From Sipunculus nudus (lineage: Eukaryota > Annelida > Sipuncula > Golfingiida > Sipunculidae): 64,000 nt of DNA. Position 1 is the stretch's first letter. Every line of letters starts with the position of its first letter. The stretch spans positions 61,988,659 to 62,052,658 of the forward strand of contig CM049313.1 of assembly GCA_026874595.1 (NCBI GenBank). The letters are read 5' to 3'. This document shows positions 33,656 to 46,004 of the stretch, one piece after another. The notes under the pieces were generated by a model, which was not told where the DNA came from, searched no databases, and was given only the letters and a program-made list of their open reading frames with translations. The position numbers and the translations under genes were made by a program.

Positions 33656-36600
33656 AAAAGGTTTAAATATGACAGAAAAGCAGTTTGCTTACCTAAAGTC
33701 AGATGGATCGGACTCTTTAGTGTAAACCTGTAGAGTGAAATAAAATAAACCCCATTAAACATGTGATCTCTTTGCAATGATGCAAAGGCACTCCGCCAGT
33801 ATGCCGGTCGTCTTTAAATGTCAATTGCCGCATGGGTCAACGACGCTCCCCCCTCACTCTGCATGTAACGTAGATGATGACGTTTTCTGTAATGCTAGAC
33901 AATGAATATCTTGTAGTAAATATTTTAGTAATAGGGTCATTGTTATAACATGAATATATTTTACATCATCTTCAGTCAGTGTATTCCTTTATCAGGAACA
34001 AGTAAAAAATTGAAATCTATCCATGGAACATGTATATATATATAATATACTAAAATATCAATACATGTATGTAGGTAAGCCTTGAATAAAAATTCCATAA
34101 CTGCACTTTGACCATTTGACCAGCGGGTTCGCCTAAACACAGCGCCTTTTTTTCTAAATCCTAGCTACCTGCTGTGTACCTGGCATACACCAGTATTTAG
34201 AGCTTTGGCTTCATGACTAAAGGGAGCTAAATCCTAATGTTCTATGCGCGTGTGTGTGTGTCTGTGAGTGTGTGTCTGGATAAACTTTATCTAGATAAGA
34301 ACTTGTCATAGGACCTGACTTTGAATTACATGTTTACTTATTACAAGTAATACGGAGCAAACCTCCTGAACGATTATAACATCCACTGGTCGACTGACGG
34401 CTATCAACCATAATGCAGCCTACTGTTTGTGCATATGATTAAGCGGTACGGTCTTTTGACACAAATACATAGGAGGCTTCGCCCTCTAAGTGCGTGTTAT
34501 TCTTAAGTAATTTTATCTTTCTTCATGGAAATTTTTCGATTGACTGTTTGTTGGGCTATAACAAACATTTATCAGTTAGACAGCTTCCTTCACAAATTAC
34601 GGCAATGATCTGACTCAACTGACCTTTGTTTATTATCTGGTAAAATGCCGGGTTGTTGGAAACACAAATCCATTCAAATGAGACAGCTCCTTGTGAGTCA
34701 CTAGCCAATAGGAAAACGGGTTGCCGAGAGAATAGCGGGCAGAGGGATCGAAACCTGAGAAGCCTATTCTAAGTTGTAAAATAAAACTGTCAGAATAGTC
34801 TTTAAAACAAGACATTAAACATTTTTTAAATATCGTGGCAAGTATAATTTTATCCGAACTTGTTGAAAATATATCCATGGAAGGGAAATGGTGCCACATC
34901 CTCACTCAATAGGCAGCGCCACCAACAAACCATGGACGTATCTATAAAAGTGATTGTTGTGCGTGTGTCATATTACTAAAAACGTTGCATTAATTGTAGA
35001 ATCAACGATTGTGCGTTCGATTATCCCTACAATTTAATTTAGTTGTGACCATACATATATATGCTCTTGATATTCATCATCTAAAATGAAATAAAATAAT
35101 TGGAAATATTCTGACCATTTCTTCTCCCTCTGCCATTTTCCCTGGCTTCAATCTGCTCAGCTAGGTAGCTTTAGAATAGTAGCACGGACACTCAGTGCCT
35201 GAGTTACTACTCTATTTACAGATAAAAACTTAATTGTCACCGTTAAGTTAATGTGTAATATCATATTTTTGAATAAAAGGAATCTATATTATTGGAGGCA
35301 TTTATTGTTGTAAATAAAATCCTAGGGCAGAGTAACTTATATTCTAATAGATTCATAACTGAGTTACATAAAAAATATTGCATATTTGTGTTTTGACGGA
35401 ACATGTTGCTTATGTGTGAAGTTTTCTTTTTTCTTTTGAAGATATACTTCTAAAACAGTATTCAAATTCAGTGTCATGTGACAAAACCTGCGGCTCACTG
35501 TTCTTGTTTACATTTATCCAGTTTTTAAACCAGTTGTGTACATCAACAGTTGTTACTTGTATTGAAGAATGTTTCACCTTAAAATATTTGTTGTATACAA
35601 CAGCGCTTCTACAACGATCTCACAGTTTTGAAATTTGGAAAATTATGCAAACATATGAGCTGTCCTTACTTATGTAATTTATTATTTTTGCTTGAAAATT
35701 AAAAAAAAAAATATATAAAAAAAAAATTCTAGAAAACCAAATGGTTGCCCAGTTATATATTTGAAAAAAAAAATGTTGTCAGACTAAGTTGGCCAGAGGT
35801 CAACTGATACGTAGGGAGTTCGACAGGCCGATCTGACTTTTGACAGCGGAAGCCGTGTGGCCGTCATTGAATTAGACTTACAGCTAGGGATCAATTGTGG
35901 AAGAACTCTCCTCTCATCTGTGTATTCCGTCGTTAGGTTTTTGGGCGACGGAGAGTCACGGGTTTGATACAGAATAACCAGGCACCACTGAATTAGACAG
36001 TTAGGATACAGTTTTCATTTGATCGCAGGAGGACTTCACTCGCTACATCTCAACTATCTGATAGGTTCAGACGTCGCCGTCATTTTAAATTTCTCTCTAA
36101 CGATGGCTTATGTGAAGAAATGGAAATCTGAATTCATTACTGAAGTTAAGGTCCAGACATGTATATGTCTAGAGTAAACTTGTTTTGGTGATGACTCACG
36201 GTTTACTTGTATATGGTGTTTTTAAAACCTCATATCGTCTGACGTGTATCGAAACGAGCTCACTTAAATGTTACACAATGATGCTAAATTTGACAGTTGA
36301 TATGTCAATATTGTTCTGGTTTCGTATTTATGTCTTCCAGAAATGGCGTTGACATGGCGGAAAATCAACACTGATATTGGTCTGTGAATGATGGCATCAT
36401 GGATTATTTGTATAATATGAGGAAATTCGGATTTTATTTTGCTCTTGTTAGTAAACTGGAGCTCTAGTGGCTTGGAATTTTAGGAAAACAATCACAGAAT
36501 TGTCAAATTCCCGTAGGTTGCATATTTTGTTTACTTGCAAACGGGCCCTTACTCCCTAAACCAACTATAAGTGTTTGTGTTTTAAAGTTCTCTTGCGTCC

Positions 36601-38660
36601 ACTAATGTGTGAATGTTATGATTTTGCTTCAGTTGCTTGGTTTTGCTTCTTTAGCATTTTAGATTGATAACAACGCATGTTAGTTTCCTTCGTCTTAATC
36701 TATTTAAGGCTTGACATATGAACAAAGATGAAAGACCCAAAAACTGCTTGACAGCTTGCCATGAACTCACAGCACAATGTTGCATTATGTTGGTTGAGTA
36801 GCAACTGTTGTCTAGACTACCCTGTCTATACAGCGTCACATCATATAACAGTTGTGTGCCAGGGCTGGAAAGATATGTTTGGAACAGAGGGAGCGCAACA
36901 CGCTGACCCGGGCGAACAAGTGTGCCAGATAGGCCTAGGTCAGTGAACTTTATAAATGATCTCTTATGCAAAAGCATGGATGTAAAATGGTGCGAGGCGC
37001 GATACCCGCCTCCTTTTTCGGCATTAGACGTTATTTGTTTTCTATTTTGCGCGGAATTATGGTCAAAAGGAGGGCGGGGCATGCCTCAATCCGCCCATGG
37101 ATGCGACTTCTGTTCTGTCGCGAAGAATGAATCATGTATGTGTCCCCTGCTGACACTGAACCAATCATGACTCAAAGAGGAAATTTGTAAATCATATCTA
37201 CAAAGCTACGGACCTAGAGGAAACAGAAATCCACCTGCTCACCTATGATCTATCACGGCGTGTACATTTCAGTGATATGAGAGAGCTCATCACATCTGAA
37301 ACATCATAATAGCTGCGGTGTATCAATCTGTACCGGTCATGCAATTATCTTAGAAACTCTCTCCGCAAGAAAAAGAAATGCAGGATCAAATATCCAATTT
37401 CCACGATTTATTTTTGTTCGGACTCGCTCACGAACTTCTGTCTACAAGTTATACGTTTACCTTAATTGATATACATTATGTGAGACTTTATGTGATAAAT
37501 GTGATCTTCGCTCAAAGGTACTTTACAATCAGGATCCTTGTTGCAATGCGCATTCGACCTATCAATAATTTTCCCGTAATAAGAGGGTTAGAAAGACAAA
37601 CAGTATTGTAAACGTCGATTAATATTACTACGACCAGTAGATGTTAGTCCTTCGCAACATTTGAAATGCGGTAAAAACAAATATTTTCAAAACAGATAAG
37701 GGCAAAGTTTTTGAAAACGTGAACACGAACATTTTTGAGGAAGTTGGATCTTAGAAAGCACTTTAGCTAAACGATTCATCTACAAACAGACTGGTTCGGT
37801 GTAAAGAGACAAAGAGCAATGTTAATCTTTTTAATCAGTGTTAGTTAATGTGAAAATTGTTAGTTAATTGTGAGAATGAATGTGTATTGATTCCATCGTC
37901 ATGACCTTGCAGACATAATTTGGATTTTGAAATTTGCACAATACTACCGGCATTAAAAATCCACATTAAAAAACTTTCTCACAGATTTATATTCCTCTAT
38001 TCATAAGCACATACTCTTTTTGCTGAGGTATCTGCCTTCCGAGTTAGTTCTATAATCCAATAATAATGCTCAATTTCTCAATATATTAGTGTATATGCTA
38101 GCTAAAAAAAACTTTAATATACACATTGTGTTTTACTTCGTCTCCTTATCGACAAAAGCAAGGTTTCTCGAGAAAAAGGTACGCTGTTTACGTCCAAGTG
38201 GGTTAGCATTGTTTGAGTTTTTCTTGATATTTTTAAACGACTGCTCTGGTGTTCTTAATGTTTGATTTCATATAGATTATAAAATAGTTTTAATTATTAC
38301 TGGTATGTGACTAAACAACATTTAATCAAACATCCCTGTTGCAGAATACCTCTGAGCATATTGTTAAACTTTCAAAAGCATGATATTATACTATATTGAA
38401 ATGTTCATGTATAAAGTTCTTTTTCTTAATTTTCTTTGATGTTTGCATGTTTATTTCGATTTTATTTTAAACGAATACATTTCTTTAAATCCTAAAAAAA
38501 TATATGTATGAAAATGCAAATACAACATTATAGAGACTATTGTGAGCTTTATGAGGATGAATATATCAAGTGGTCTCTTGGCAGTAGTAATATTGGGGAA
38601 AAATTGAAACGATGTTTAAACATACTATTAGGACTATTCTCTGATCTCAAAGAGTATTAA
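33656..38660. other. Non-coding stretch, nothing recognised
   Basis: About 5 kb without a supportable gene. The 143-codon minus frame at 36651-37082 and the 90-codon frame at 34633-34905 have no recognisable domain or splice context. A B-box-like GGTTTCGATCCCT on the minus strand near 34749-34762 lacks an A box. Confidence 0.5.
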
Positions 38661-38753
38661 CAAGGTCACCGCAAAGCGGAGCAATCCCAGGTACGGAAGC
38701 ATAATTATGCTGGGTGTATTTACACGGTGTGAAAATGAGAATGGGTAGCTCTG

Positions 38754-39240
38754 TGACCTTGACCTTTGACCCTGTGACCTCAAACTCTTCATCCGTGGGT
38801 GAATCATAGGAAAAAGATGAAAGTTTTAGTAAAACAGTTTGGCTTAGAACGCATCAAAATGTTTTTCTTGAAATGCGTCCCGTGATCTCTAGCCATATAT
38901 GCAAGATGAAAGGTTTCGGTGAAACGGTTTGGCTTAGAATGGTTCGACTAGCTTTATCAAGAAGTGGGGCGCGTGGCCTCGACCTTTGACCCCGTGACCT
39001 TTAAATCGATAGGGTTCTTCAACCTTGGGAGTGTGAGCCATGTGTAAAAGATTAATGGTTTTGGTCAAATGGTTATAAAATGGGTCCACAAGGATTTTCA
39101 AGAACTAGGTCCCTTGGCCTTGATCTTTGATCCCGTGACCTCAAAATTAACAGAGTTCTTCATCTGACGGTAGGTGAGTTATATGTGAAAGATGAAAAGA
39201 AAAGTGTTGGTCGAACGCTTTGGCTTACAAGTCACCCATG
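38754..39240. repeat. Diverged tandem units with TGACCTTTGACCC motifs
   Basis: Units of roughly 110-150 bp share a GACCTTTGACCC-GTGACCT start, a GTTCTTCATC-like stretch, AAAGATGAAAG and GGTTTGGCTTAGAA. The start recurs at 38754, about 38870 (truncated), 38975 and 39116. Divergence indicates an old amplification. Confidence 0.7.
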
Positions 39241-39674
39241 GATCATGACGCTCAGCTGAATGACTAGTTGGTATTGGCTATAGTGTGCATAAATGCATTT
39301 TATGTTTTCCAAGAAGATTTTTCATGGACCTCCCTGGATGTCAAGTTAGATGATTCTAGGTCAAACTGTATTGATTTGTGCCCTGTTAACAGAAGACCGC
39401 TTCATATTGTCTCATAAACAGAAGAAAAATATGTAAAAATTAGAAATAATACAGGTGGCGCCAACAGTCTGCGGAAACTGGAGATACATCCGATTATCAT
39501 TATGCATGCAAAGAATCAGTGCTATCAATACATAAGTTATTAAAATACTGGAACTTTTATATCATTTTTTAATTATTCTTAATATAATTACAAGCCCCGA
39601 AGCTTAAAGGATATGGGTAACAGAGACTTAATTTCAGGTTTCCAAGAAGTTTTTTCATGGACCTCCCTGGATGG

Positions 39675-39727
39675 ATAGTTAGACTTATCTAGATCTAACG
39701 GTAACGATTTTAGCCCTGCTAACGGAC
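39675..39727. repeat. 53-bp exact repeat, copy 1
   Basis: ATAGTTAGACTTATCTAGAT and the following 33 bp to GGAC are identical to 41952-42004. This copy sits inside a longer, older repeat unit. Confidence 0.95.
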
Positions 39728-39810
39728 GGACGACCCGCCGGCCGGACGGAAGGACGACGGACAAAGACCCATCGTTATAGCTCAGATGAATTTCAGTCCG
39801 CTGAGCCAAA

Positions 39811-41951
39811 AAACGGCCAATTCCGGACGGACGCAGGAATGGAGGCGTTCTATATCCCCTCCTGCAACTTCGATGCGTGGGGATGATAAGAGTATTCTGA
39901 AGTGTATTAATCATTTGATAATTATTTGTATTGTATACCTGAGAGATGCTTAGTAAACATAGGACGTTTGAGGAGAAAGACTAGACGTGACAGTACAGCT
40001 TGTAATAAGCTTGTAAAATGTACACCGGTTATGTAAGACTATGCATGGGTTTTATTTGGTAGTTACTATTACATAATGGGCGCAGGTGACAAAACGGAGG
40101 AATAATTACTTTGGTAACTGGAACCATCTGAAGGATAATCTTTTCAGGAGGATATTTGAACAGCCTCTCTTAATTAACACTGTAAAAGCACATGAATTAT
40201 TGTGTTTGCCTAGTCTGACTGTTATAGCACTTAGGGTAAAAAGAATGGGTGCAGCGTTAAAGCGTATTCCTGAATGATAAAGTTGGGGTTATCCTTTGAG
40301 TTGACTTTACCCCACTCTCACAAGAATAGGGTGTGATCGTGGACCACCTATAACATTTCCATAGGGGAAATTATGATTGGCTCAGCCGGTCGGATCCTTT
40401 TTTTTATCATGTTAAAAAATATATAGGGTGTGAGTTAACACAATATATCTGTGCACACTTCGTCCTCTTAAAAAACTTCTGGTTACCCCCCCCCCCCCTC
40501 GCTCTTTTTAGTTAAGCCTAAACTTAATATCAGGTTACTCGCACTGTTCATATTAGCCCTCTTTGATTTAACTAAATGATAAATTCTTATGCTTTAACTT
40601 ATGATATCTGTGGACTTAAAATTTTCGAAAAATTTTTTTTATAATTAATCATATTACGAACGACTCATTCAATTCGTGAAAGCATATGACACATAAAATG
40701 CAAACATAAGATATACAAAGATTCAAACTAATTTTTTTAATCAGGAACAAAGAAATTGTAAGAATTTTAAGTAAATAAACATTAAGAATATTTGTTTTGA
40801 AAGGAATAATCTGAATTGGCATGGGGTAATCTAAAATCCAATTACCCCCCCCCCCGGGGTAATCCTAAATCGCTTCACCCGATTGTCAAATTAAAAAAAA
40901 AACCAAACAATATATTGCAAGGGAAAGCAAGAAAGAATTCCATATTTTTGTATACGACTAGGTGTAGACAACTAAATGTAATATATATAGCCAAAACATT
41001 TTTCTTGTTTAAGATAAAATTTGCTGACGGGAAATTTTCTTCTGAAAAGAAATCTTCAAGATATTTTTCCTATTTTTTTAATTTAAGACAAGTTATATTG
41101 TCAGAAGAAATATTTTCATGCGTGATATTATTTTTTTATCATTATACATTATTTTATGATAGTAAGAAAATTATCTTATCAGACTAGAAAAAAAATCTTT
41201 TCCAAAGAGAAATTTTCTGGCCACAAGATATTTTTCTTATAGTTAGAAATTATAGGGAATGGAACAAGAAGATTATCTTCTATTTTTGGCACTGTATGGA
41301 CTATCACCTGCTGTCACAGCAGTATATATAATTAATGTCCATATTTTCAGGAGTGCACTATCAATTTTGGTTGTTCAGTCCACGTAATTGTATGCATTAG
41401 TGTAACTCTTGTCTATTGATATGAAACAGTTCTCCTCCATAAACTTCTTGACAGACAATTTATGTCTACATTTGTTAAGACTTTAATTATATATAGCTGT
41501 TTCAAGTTGAATTATTTGATTGAAACCACCTTAAACCATAACGTACAACAGTTATTAAATTTTACAAGAATATTTAGTTTACTTCTCATTAAGGTTTCTG
41601 TATGAACAATGGTACAAAGATAAAAATATCTACATACACTGCTTGATATAGTATTTTTCACCCCTGCATCATTTAAAAACGGAGCGGTTTTACACTTCAG
41701 TCGTCACAATTCTCTCTCGCTTTAACCGTTGCTTTGTATAGCACGACCCTCCCCCCCCCATGGCGACCCTCCCCCCCCCCCCCATCCCGTCACTCCCCAC
41801 CAGGTCTGTCACAGGACCAAAAATTGCAAAACAAAAGTTATAAGCTGATGATGTTCAGTAAATAAGCTGAAAATTCCTGTCTTCTCTGGGTTGCTGTTTT
41901 ATCAACCGGCTTATTTCTTATTTTTTAAATGATTATATTATAATGTATTGT
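39811..41951. other. Non-coding stretch with several C tracts
   Basis: C runs at 40486-40498 (13), 40845-40855 (11, followed directly by GGGG), 41751-41759 (9) and 41771-41783 (13). The stretch 41020-41300 has repeated AAGAT(A/T)TTTTC-like motifs and may be a decayed MITE. No gene supported. Confidence 0.45.
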
Positions 41952-42004
41952 ATAGTTAGACTTATCTAGATCTAACGGTAACGATTTTAGCCCTGCTAAC
42001 GGAC
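41952..42004. repeat. 53-bp exact repeat, copy 2
   Basis: Perfect copy of 39675-39727 with no shared flanking sequence, located 2277 bp downstream in the same orientation. Confidence 0.95.
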
Positions 42005-42330
42005 CTCTTAGATACATTGCCACAGTTTGGAGAACAAGCTGCATACCCAGTTTATGCAAGAGAAGGTTTCTTTCTATTGAGAACATTATTCAAATTTAAA
42101 TATATATATATCTAATATTTCTTTAAGCATTCCATCGGTATACTAAATCAAAGTAATTTTTAACTGACAAATCAACAAACATAAAGATATTCGCTGCTAA
42201 AACAGACAGTAGAGATCAAGCTTGAGTTTAGCTTTATATGTTGTTTGGTCTTTGGCTTTGTAAGTTTAACCAAAACATCAATGAAGTTTACACGAATAAT
42301 TCAGCACTCTATGTTCAGTATGGTTCACTG

Positions 42331-43180
42331 TTTTCAACATGTTCAAAATTCCCATGGGACAGCTTTTTGGTCCTCGGTGAGCGTAGCCTGTTTTCTATTG
42401 GCGTATTTGATGTCGTAGGTCGTCGCCAGGTGACGCGGGTTGTCGTAGGTGCAGTCGTAGGCTGTCACCAGGTGACGCGTGTTGTGTTGGGCTGTTGTTA
42501 TTTGAAACGAGGCCCGTCCTTGTGTCCGGCTCCTTATGGGGCTGTCCCACTTAGACGACTATACAGGCGACTACAGGCCACCAGACTGTCGCCTAATGGT
42601 CTCCGGGTGTTCGCCTGTATTGTCGCCTGTAGTCGCCTGAAGTCGCCCCGAGACGCGTGACCTCAAAGCTGTCGCCTCTGGATTTTCAACATGTTCAAAA
42701 TTCTCAGGCGACAGCTTTTTTGTCGCGAGTGAGCGTAGCCTGTCTTCTACTGGCGTAGGTGCTGTCGTAGGCTGTCCCCAGTTAACGCGGGTTGTGGTAG
42801 GCCCTGTCTTAGGCTGTCGCCAGCTGACGCGGGTTGTCGTGTGTGTTGTCGCAGGCTGTTGTTACTGGAAACAAGGCCCATCCTTATGTCATGGGGCTGT
42901 CCCACTTAGACGACTCTACAGACGACTACAGGCGACTGCCTGGTCGTCTCATGGTCGCCGAAAAACAGGCGACAGAACCTCCATTACGACAATAGTCTAC
43001 GCAGAGCTACAAATGGTTGGCTGACTGTCTGACGACAAGCTACGATAAGCTGCCGACAACCGGCGACACAGTCGGCGCGACAAAGGACAATCATCTACGA
43101 CAACCTACGACCACATCTACGACAACATACGACCACACTGGCGACAACCTACGACACCAGAATTCTTGCTACGTCCACCC
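42331..43180. mobile_element. GC-rich element with opposed GTCG-type repeats
   Basis: A compositionally distinct CpG-rich block. Two direct units with about 352-bp offset (from 42331 and 42683) share TTTTCAACATGTTCAAAATT, a GAGCGTAGCCTGT stretch and GCTGTCCCACTTAGACGACT. The left part carries many GTCGTAGG/GTCGCC motifs. The right part (about 43020-43160) carries the complement, (G)GCGACAACCTACGAC. The whole therefore resembles a DNA transposon with subterminal repeats in inverted orientation. Exact ends and target duplication are unclear. The long frame at 42238-42660 is not a gene. Confidence 0.5.
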
Positions 43181-45135
43181 ACGACAAGCTTCAACGATTC
43201 TCTTCCATGTACTATGTGAGGAGCCTTACATAGCAGATGGTAGAGACTCATTTTTTCAGCAGGATATTAGATCAGCCCCTCCATATAAACATTAGAATCC
43301 GGCGATATTAAATTACATAATGGATGTTCCTGAATAAATTATTATACTTTTCAGTGACTTGCCATCACTCTGATCAGATATAAAGCGTTTTTTTATCCAG
43401 GCATTTTTATCATTGCAAATATTCGCATGGTTTCCGACTGAAACGTGTTACAAATAAGGTAGAGTGATTCTTCTTGTGTGTTCAAAAGAAGCAAATCATT
43501 TAATTTAGAATACAGCATATATGTAGCAGAAAATGCGTCATCGCATACTATCTATGACTTAGGATTATTCAAAATGTTTCTTGGGTCTTGGATACTTTTT
43601 CCATGTAAAAGTATTAAAAGTGACGCGCATTGACGTAACCCCTCTGCGCGTATTTAAGCAGTTATATATCTAAGCTTAGTTAATTAAACGAAACCGATAT
43701 ATCTAAATGGATAGCAAGACCATGACGATCTTTTACGTGCGTTGTGAGAGACAAAAAATGGCCATAATACACAGCCATGGGCTGCGCGTCGAATTAATAT
43801 TTTATAATTTGCGGAAGAATCAAAACAGAATTACAACAGGAAAGGACGCCATTTTCACATTTATGTTCTTAGCTTTATGAATGATTAATACCATCCCGCT
43901 GGATTTTCCCTCCACCGTGATGCTGACTAATGATGATCCATGACATCTGCATTGTGGGTGGTATCCGTTTCTAAAATAACAACGTGCATGTTACACAGCA
44001 GTTGGTATTGTATGGAGGAGTTTAACATGTGCTGAAAATCCTTTATGAGCAAAGGATAAAACAAGGGACCTGTGAGTCACGGCACTCAGCTGAAATTGAT
44101 TATGAGAATACTTTTGATAAAAACCAAACATATCGAGCTGTGGCCAAAGTTAATTATTTGTATATCATTGTTTAAGAAAAGAGCACAATACACATATTTG
44201 AACTTTTGATAGATGAAAGATGCAGGAGCCTCTCATTATTTCATATAAGTAGAGGTATTGGTATATCAACTATGTGACTATTATATGCATGTAAATTAAA
44301 AGAAGAAAGTGGGGATTAGTTTATCAAAATTTAATAATACTTAATAAAATAATAGAGTTTTCGATTTTCCAATTATAATAAACCAAATCTAATAAGCATG
44401 TTTAAACAAGCCAAACCTGTAAACATTGCTGTGTAACAAATGAAAATTGTCGCATGAATCCATTTTATTATGCGATAAGGTAAAACTAAAAAATGAGCCT
44501 TAGCATATATTGTTAAATATGCAATCATCCCATTTATTAAATCCTGAACCTTTTCCCGTCTTTTATAGCAATAATTATTAAGTGCAACAGAGACTGTAAT
44601 TAGGCATTACAGTTTTGTACTGCATTTGTGTTATATTTACTTAAAACAATAGTTAGTTAAATCAACTGATTGAAAATTAACTGTAAAAGTGTGTGTTTTA
44701 AAACTCATTTGCAGAGAGGATATCTCTGATAAGATGTTCGGATAAAAGCAAGACATAAACCTTAACATAAGATCATTCATGATGTTCTTTGTGCTGTGTG
44801 TGTGTGGGGGGGGGGGGGGGGTCAGCTCAGAAAATCATAAATCTGCACCCTATCCCTTAGCAGTGGACTAAGCCCATAAGTCAGTTCCTAAGTCCACTGT
44901 ACCTAATGGCATTAGGAAAGATCAGTCTGAACCCGTGAGTGCAAAACTAATACAAAACTTCATAAACTTGAGAGAATTAAAGATCATATCATTTAATATG
45001 TGATTGTAACTGAAAGGGAAAGTTACATTTTACTAACATATTTTGTCAAGATTCATACCCTAAATTAGATTTCACTTGAATGGGCATTCCTCCAGCTGAC
45101 TTATGTAACAGATTCCATGTACTTTAGTCACTAGG
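43181..45135. other. Non-coding stretch
   Basis: Contains a GT/G tract (16 G at 44806-44821) and a small 12-bp hairpin (CAGTGGACT...AGTCCACTG, 44861-44899). No gene supported. Confidence 0.5.
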
Positions 45136-45237
45136 AAGTTGCCCCTGGCTCAGACCACACCGTGACAAATAGTCAGACTGCAGGCCAGCATGCCTCTGGC
45201 TCAGACCACACCGTGACAAATAGTCAGACTGCAGGCC
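45136..45237. repeat. Two-copy 51-bp tandem duplication
   Basis: Copies 45136-45186 and 45187-45237 are identical from CTGGCTCAGACC onward and differ only in the first ten bases. Confidence 0.9.
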
Positions 45238-45889
45238 ATAATAGACCTGTGCATGATTCAGCTGAAGGTAGGGGGCTACATAATCTCTTCTTATAAGCTA
45301 GAGTTTTTTTATCAAATGCTTTCAAATTTCAAAATATTAAAGATTATTATAACATTATGTTTGCATGATGTGAAAATTAAATTAACATTTCTAGAAAAAA
45401 AATATGTGCCATTTTCAAAGTTTGGCAAAGTTTGAGGTAAAACAAAATACAAAATTTTGACCAAATTTTTAGTATCCAATCAAATCTCAATTGAATACAG
45501 TTACATGATGAAAAAAGGCTCCCTTACTTCACCAATTACAATTTAAAAAGGATTACTATCTTTCTGATATTTTGCCAATATACATTATATTCAGGCTTAT
45601 AACTCCTACACATTACGCAACATTGGCCTAATTCCTGGCTTGATATGGAAAACATATCGAGGAAAAGTTATGAAAAAAATGAACAAAATAACACCAGTAG
45701 TTTTGAAATAAGGCACTCTTTAAGTGTAACAATAGGATTTTAAGGAAAATGAAGGATTACCTTAATTTTTCGAATGAAACAAAGTCGCAGTGACCCAGTT
45801 TTAGGTTTGTTTGGAGAACTTCGGAACTTCTAACTGTAGGCCAAATTTCAGATTCGTAATATTAACGGTGTCAAAAAGTGCCAGTCTAA

Positions 45890-45956
45890 CGTACAGACGG
45901 ACAGACAGAGGGACAGACAGACAGACGATGATCAATCACACTGACTATACAGTCAG
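45890..45956. mobile_element. GACAGACGG tract plus terminal hairpin (element tail)
   Basis: A GACGGACAGACAGAGGGACAG-type tract (45893-45927) is followed 14 bp later by the hairpin CTGACT-atac-AGTCAG (45941-45956). This is the arrangement seen at 39720-39806 and 56655-56753. It may be the end of a truncated member of the same class. A run of 14 G follows at 45991-46004. Confidence 0.4.
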
Positions 45957-46004
45957 CAGAGCTAAACATGGAATATACAAGCTGGGGGATGGGGGGGGGG
46001 GGGG

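Larger units (their letters stand above)
38669..39806. mobile_element. Tandem-core element with GACGG tract and terminal hairpin (pearl/Helentron-like)
   Basis: In order: a small hairpin CCGCAAAGCGG (38669-38679); a core of about four diverged units (38754-39240); two copies of a TTTTTCATGGACCTCCCTGG segment (about 39316 and 39650); a GACGG-rich tract (39720-39770); and a hairpin GCTCAG...CTGAGC (39780-39806). Known bivalve 'pearl' elements have a tandem-repeat core followed by an ACGG-type microsatellite, and Helentron-type elements end near a hairpin. Assignment is by architecture only. No Rep/helicase is present. Confidence 0.45.

Noticed and set aside
34749-34762. B-box-like GGTTTCGATCCC on the minus strand
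   Set aside because: No A box at the right distance; a tRNA or SINE could not be supported.
35928-35975. Hairpin CCGTCG/CGACGG followed by GGGTTTGATAC, tRNA-like
   Set aside because: No matching D arm or acceptor stem; likely coincidence or a very decayed SINE.
36651-37082. 143-codon minus-strand open frame
   Set aside because: Opposite-strand frames overlap it, no domain or splice signals are visible, and composition is unremarkable. Chance open frame.
41020-41300. Possible MITE with AAGAT(A/T)TTTTC motifs
   Set aside because: Inverted ends (GCCAAAA-type) are too short and no target duplication could be fixed.
42238-42660. 140-codon plus-strand open frame
   Set aside because: Lies within the GC-rich repeat block, where stop codons are rare by composition.
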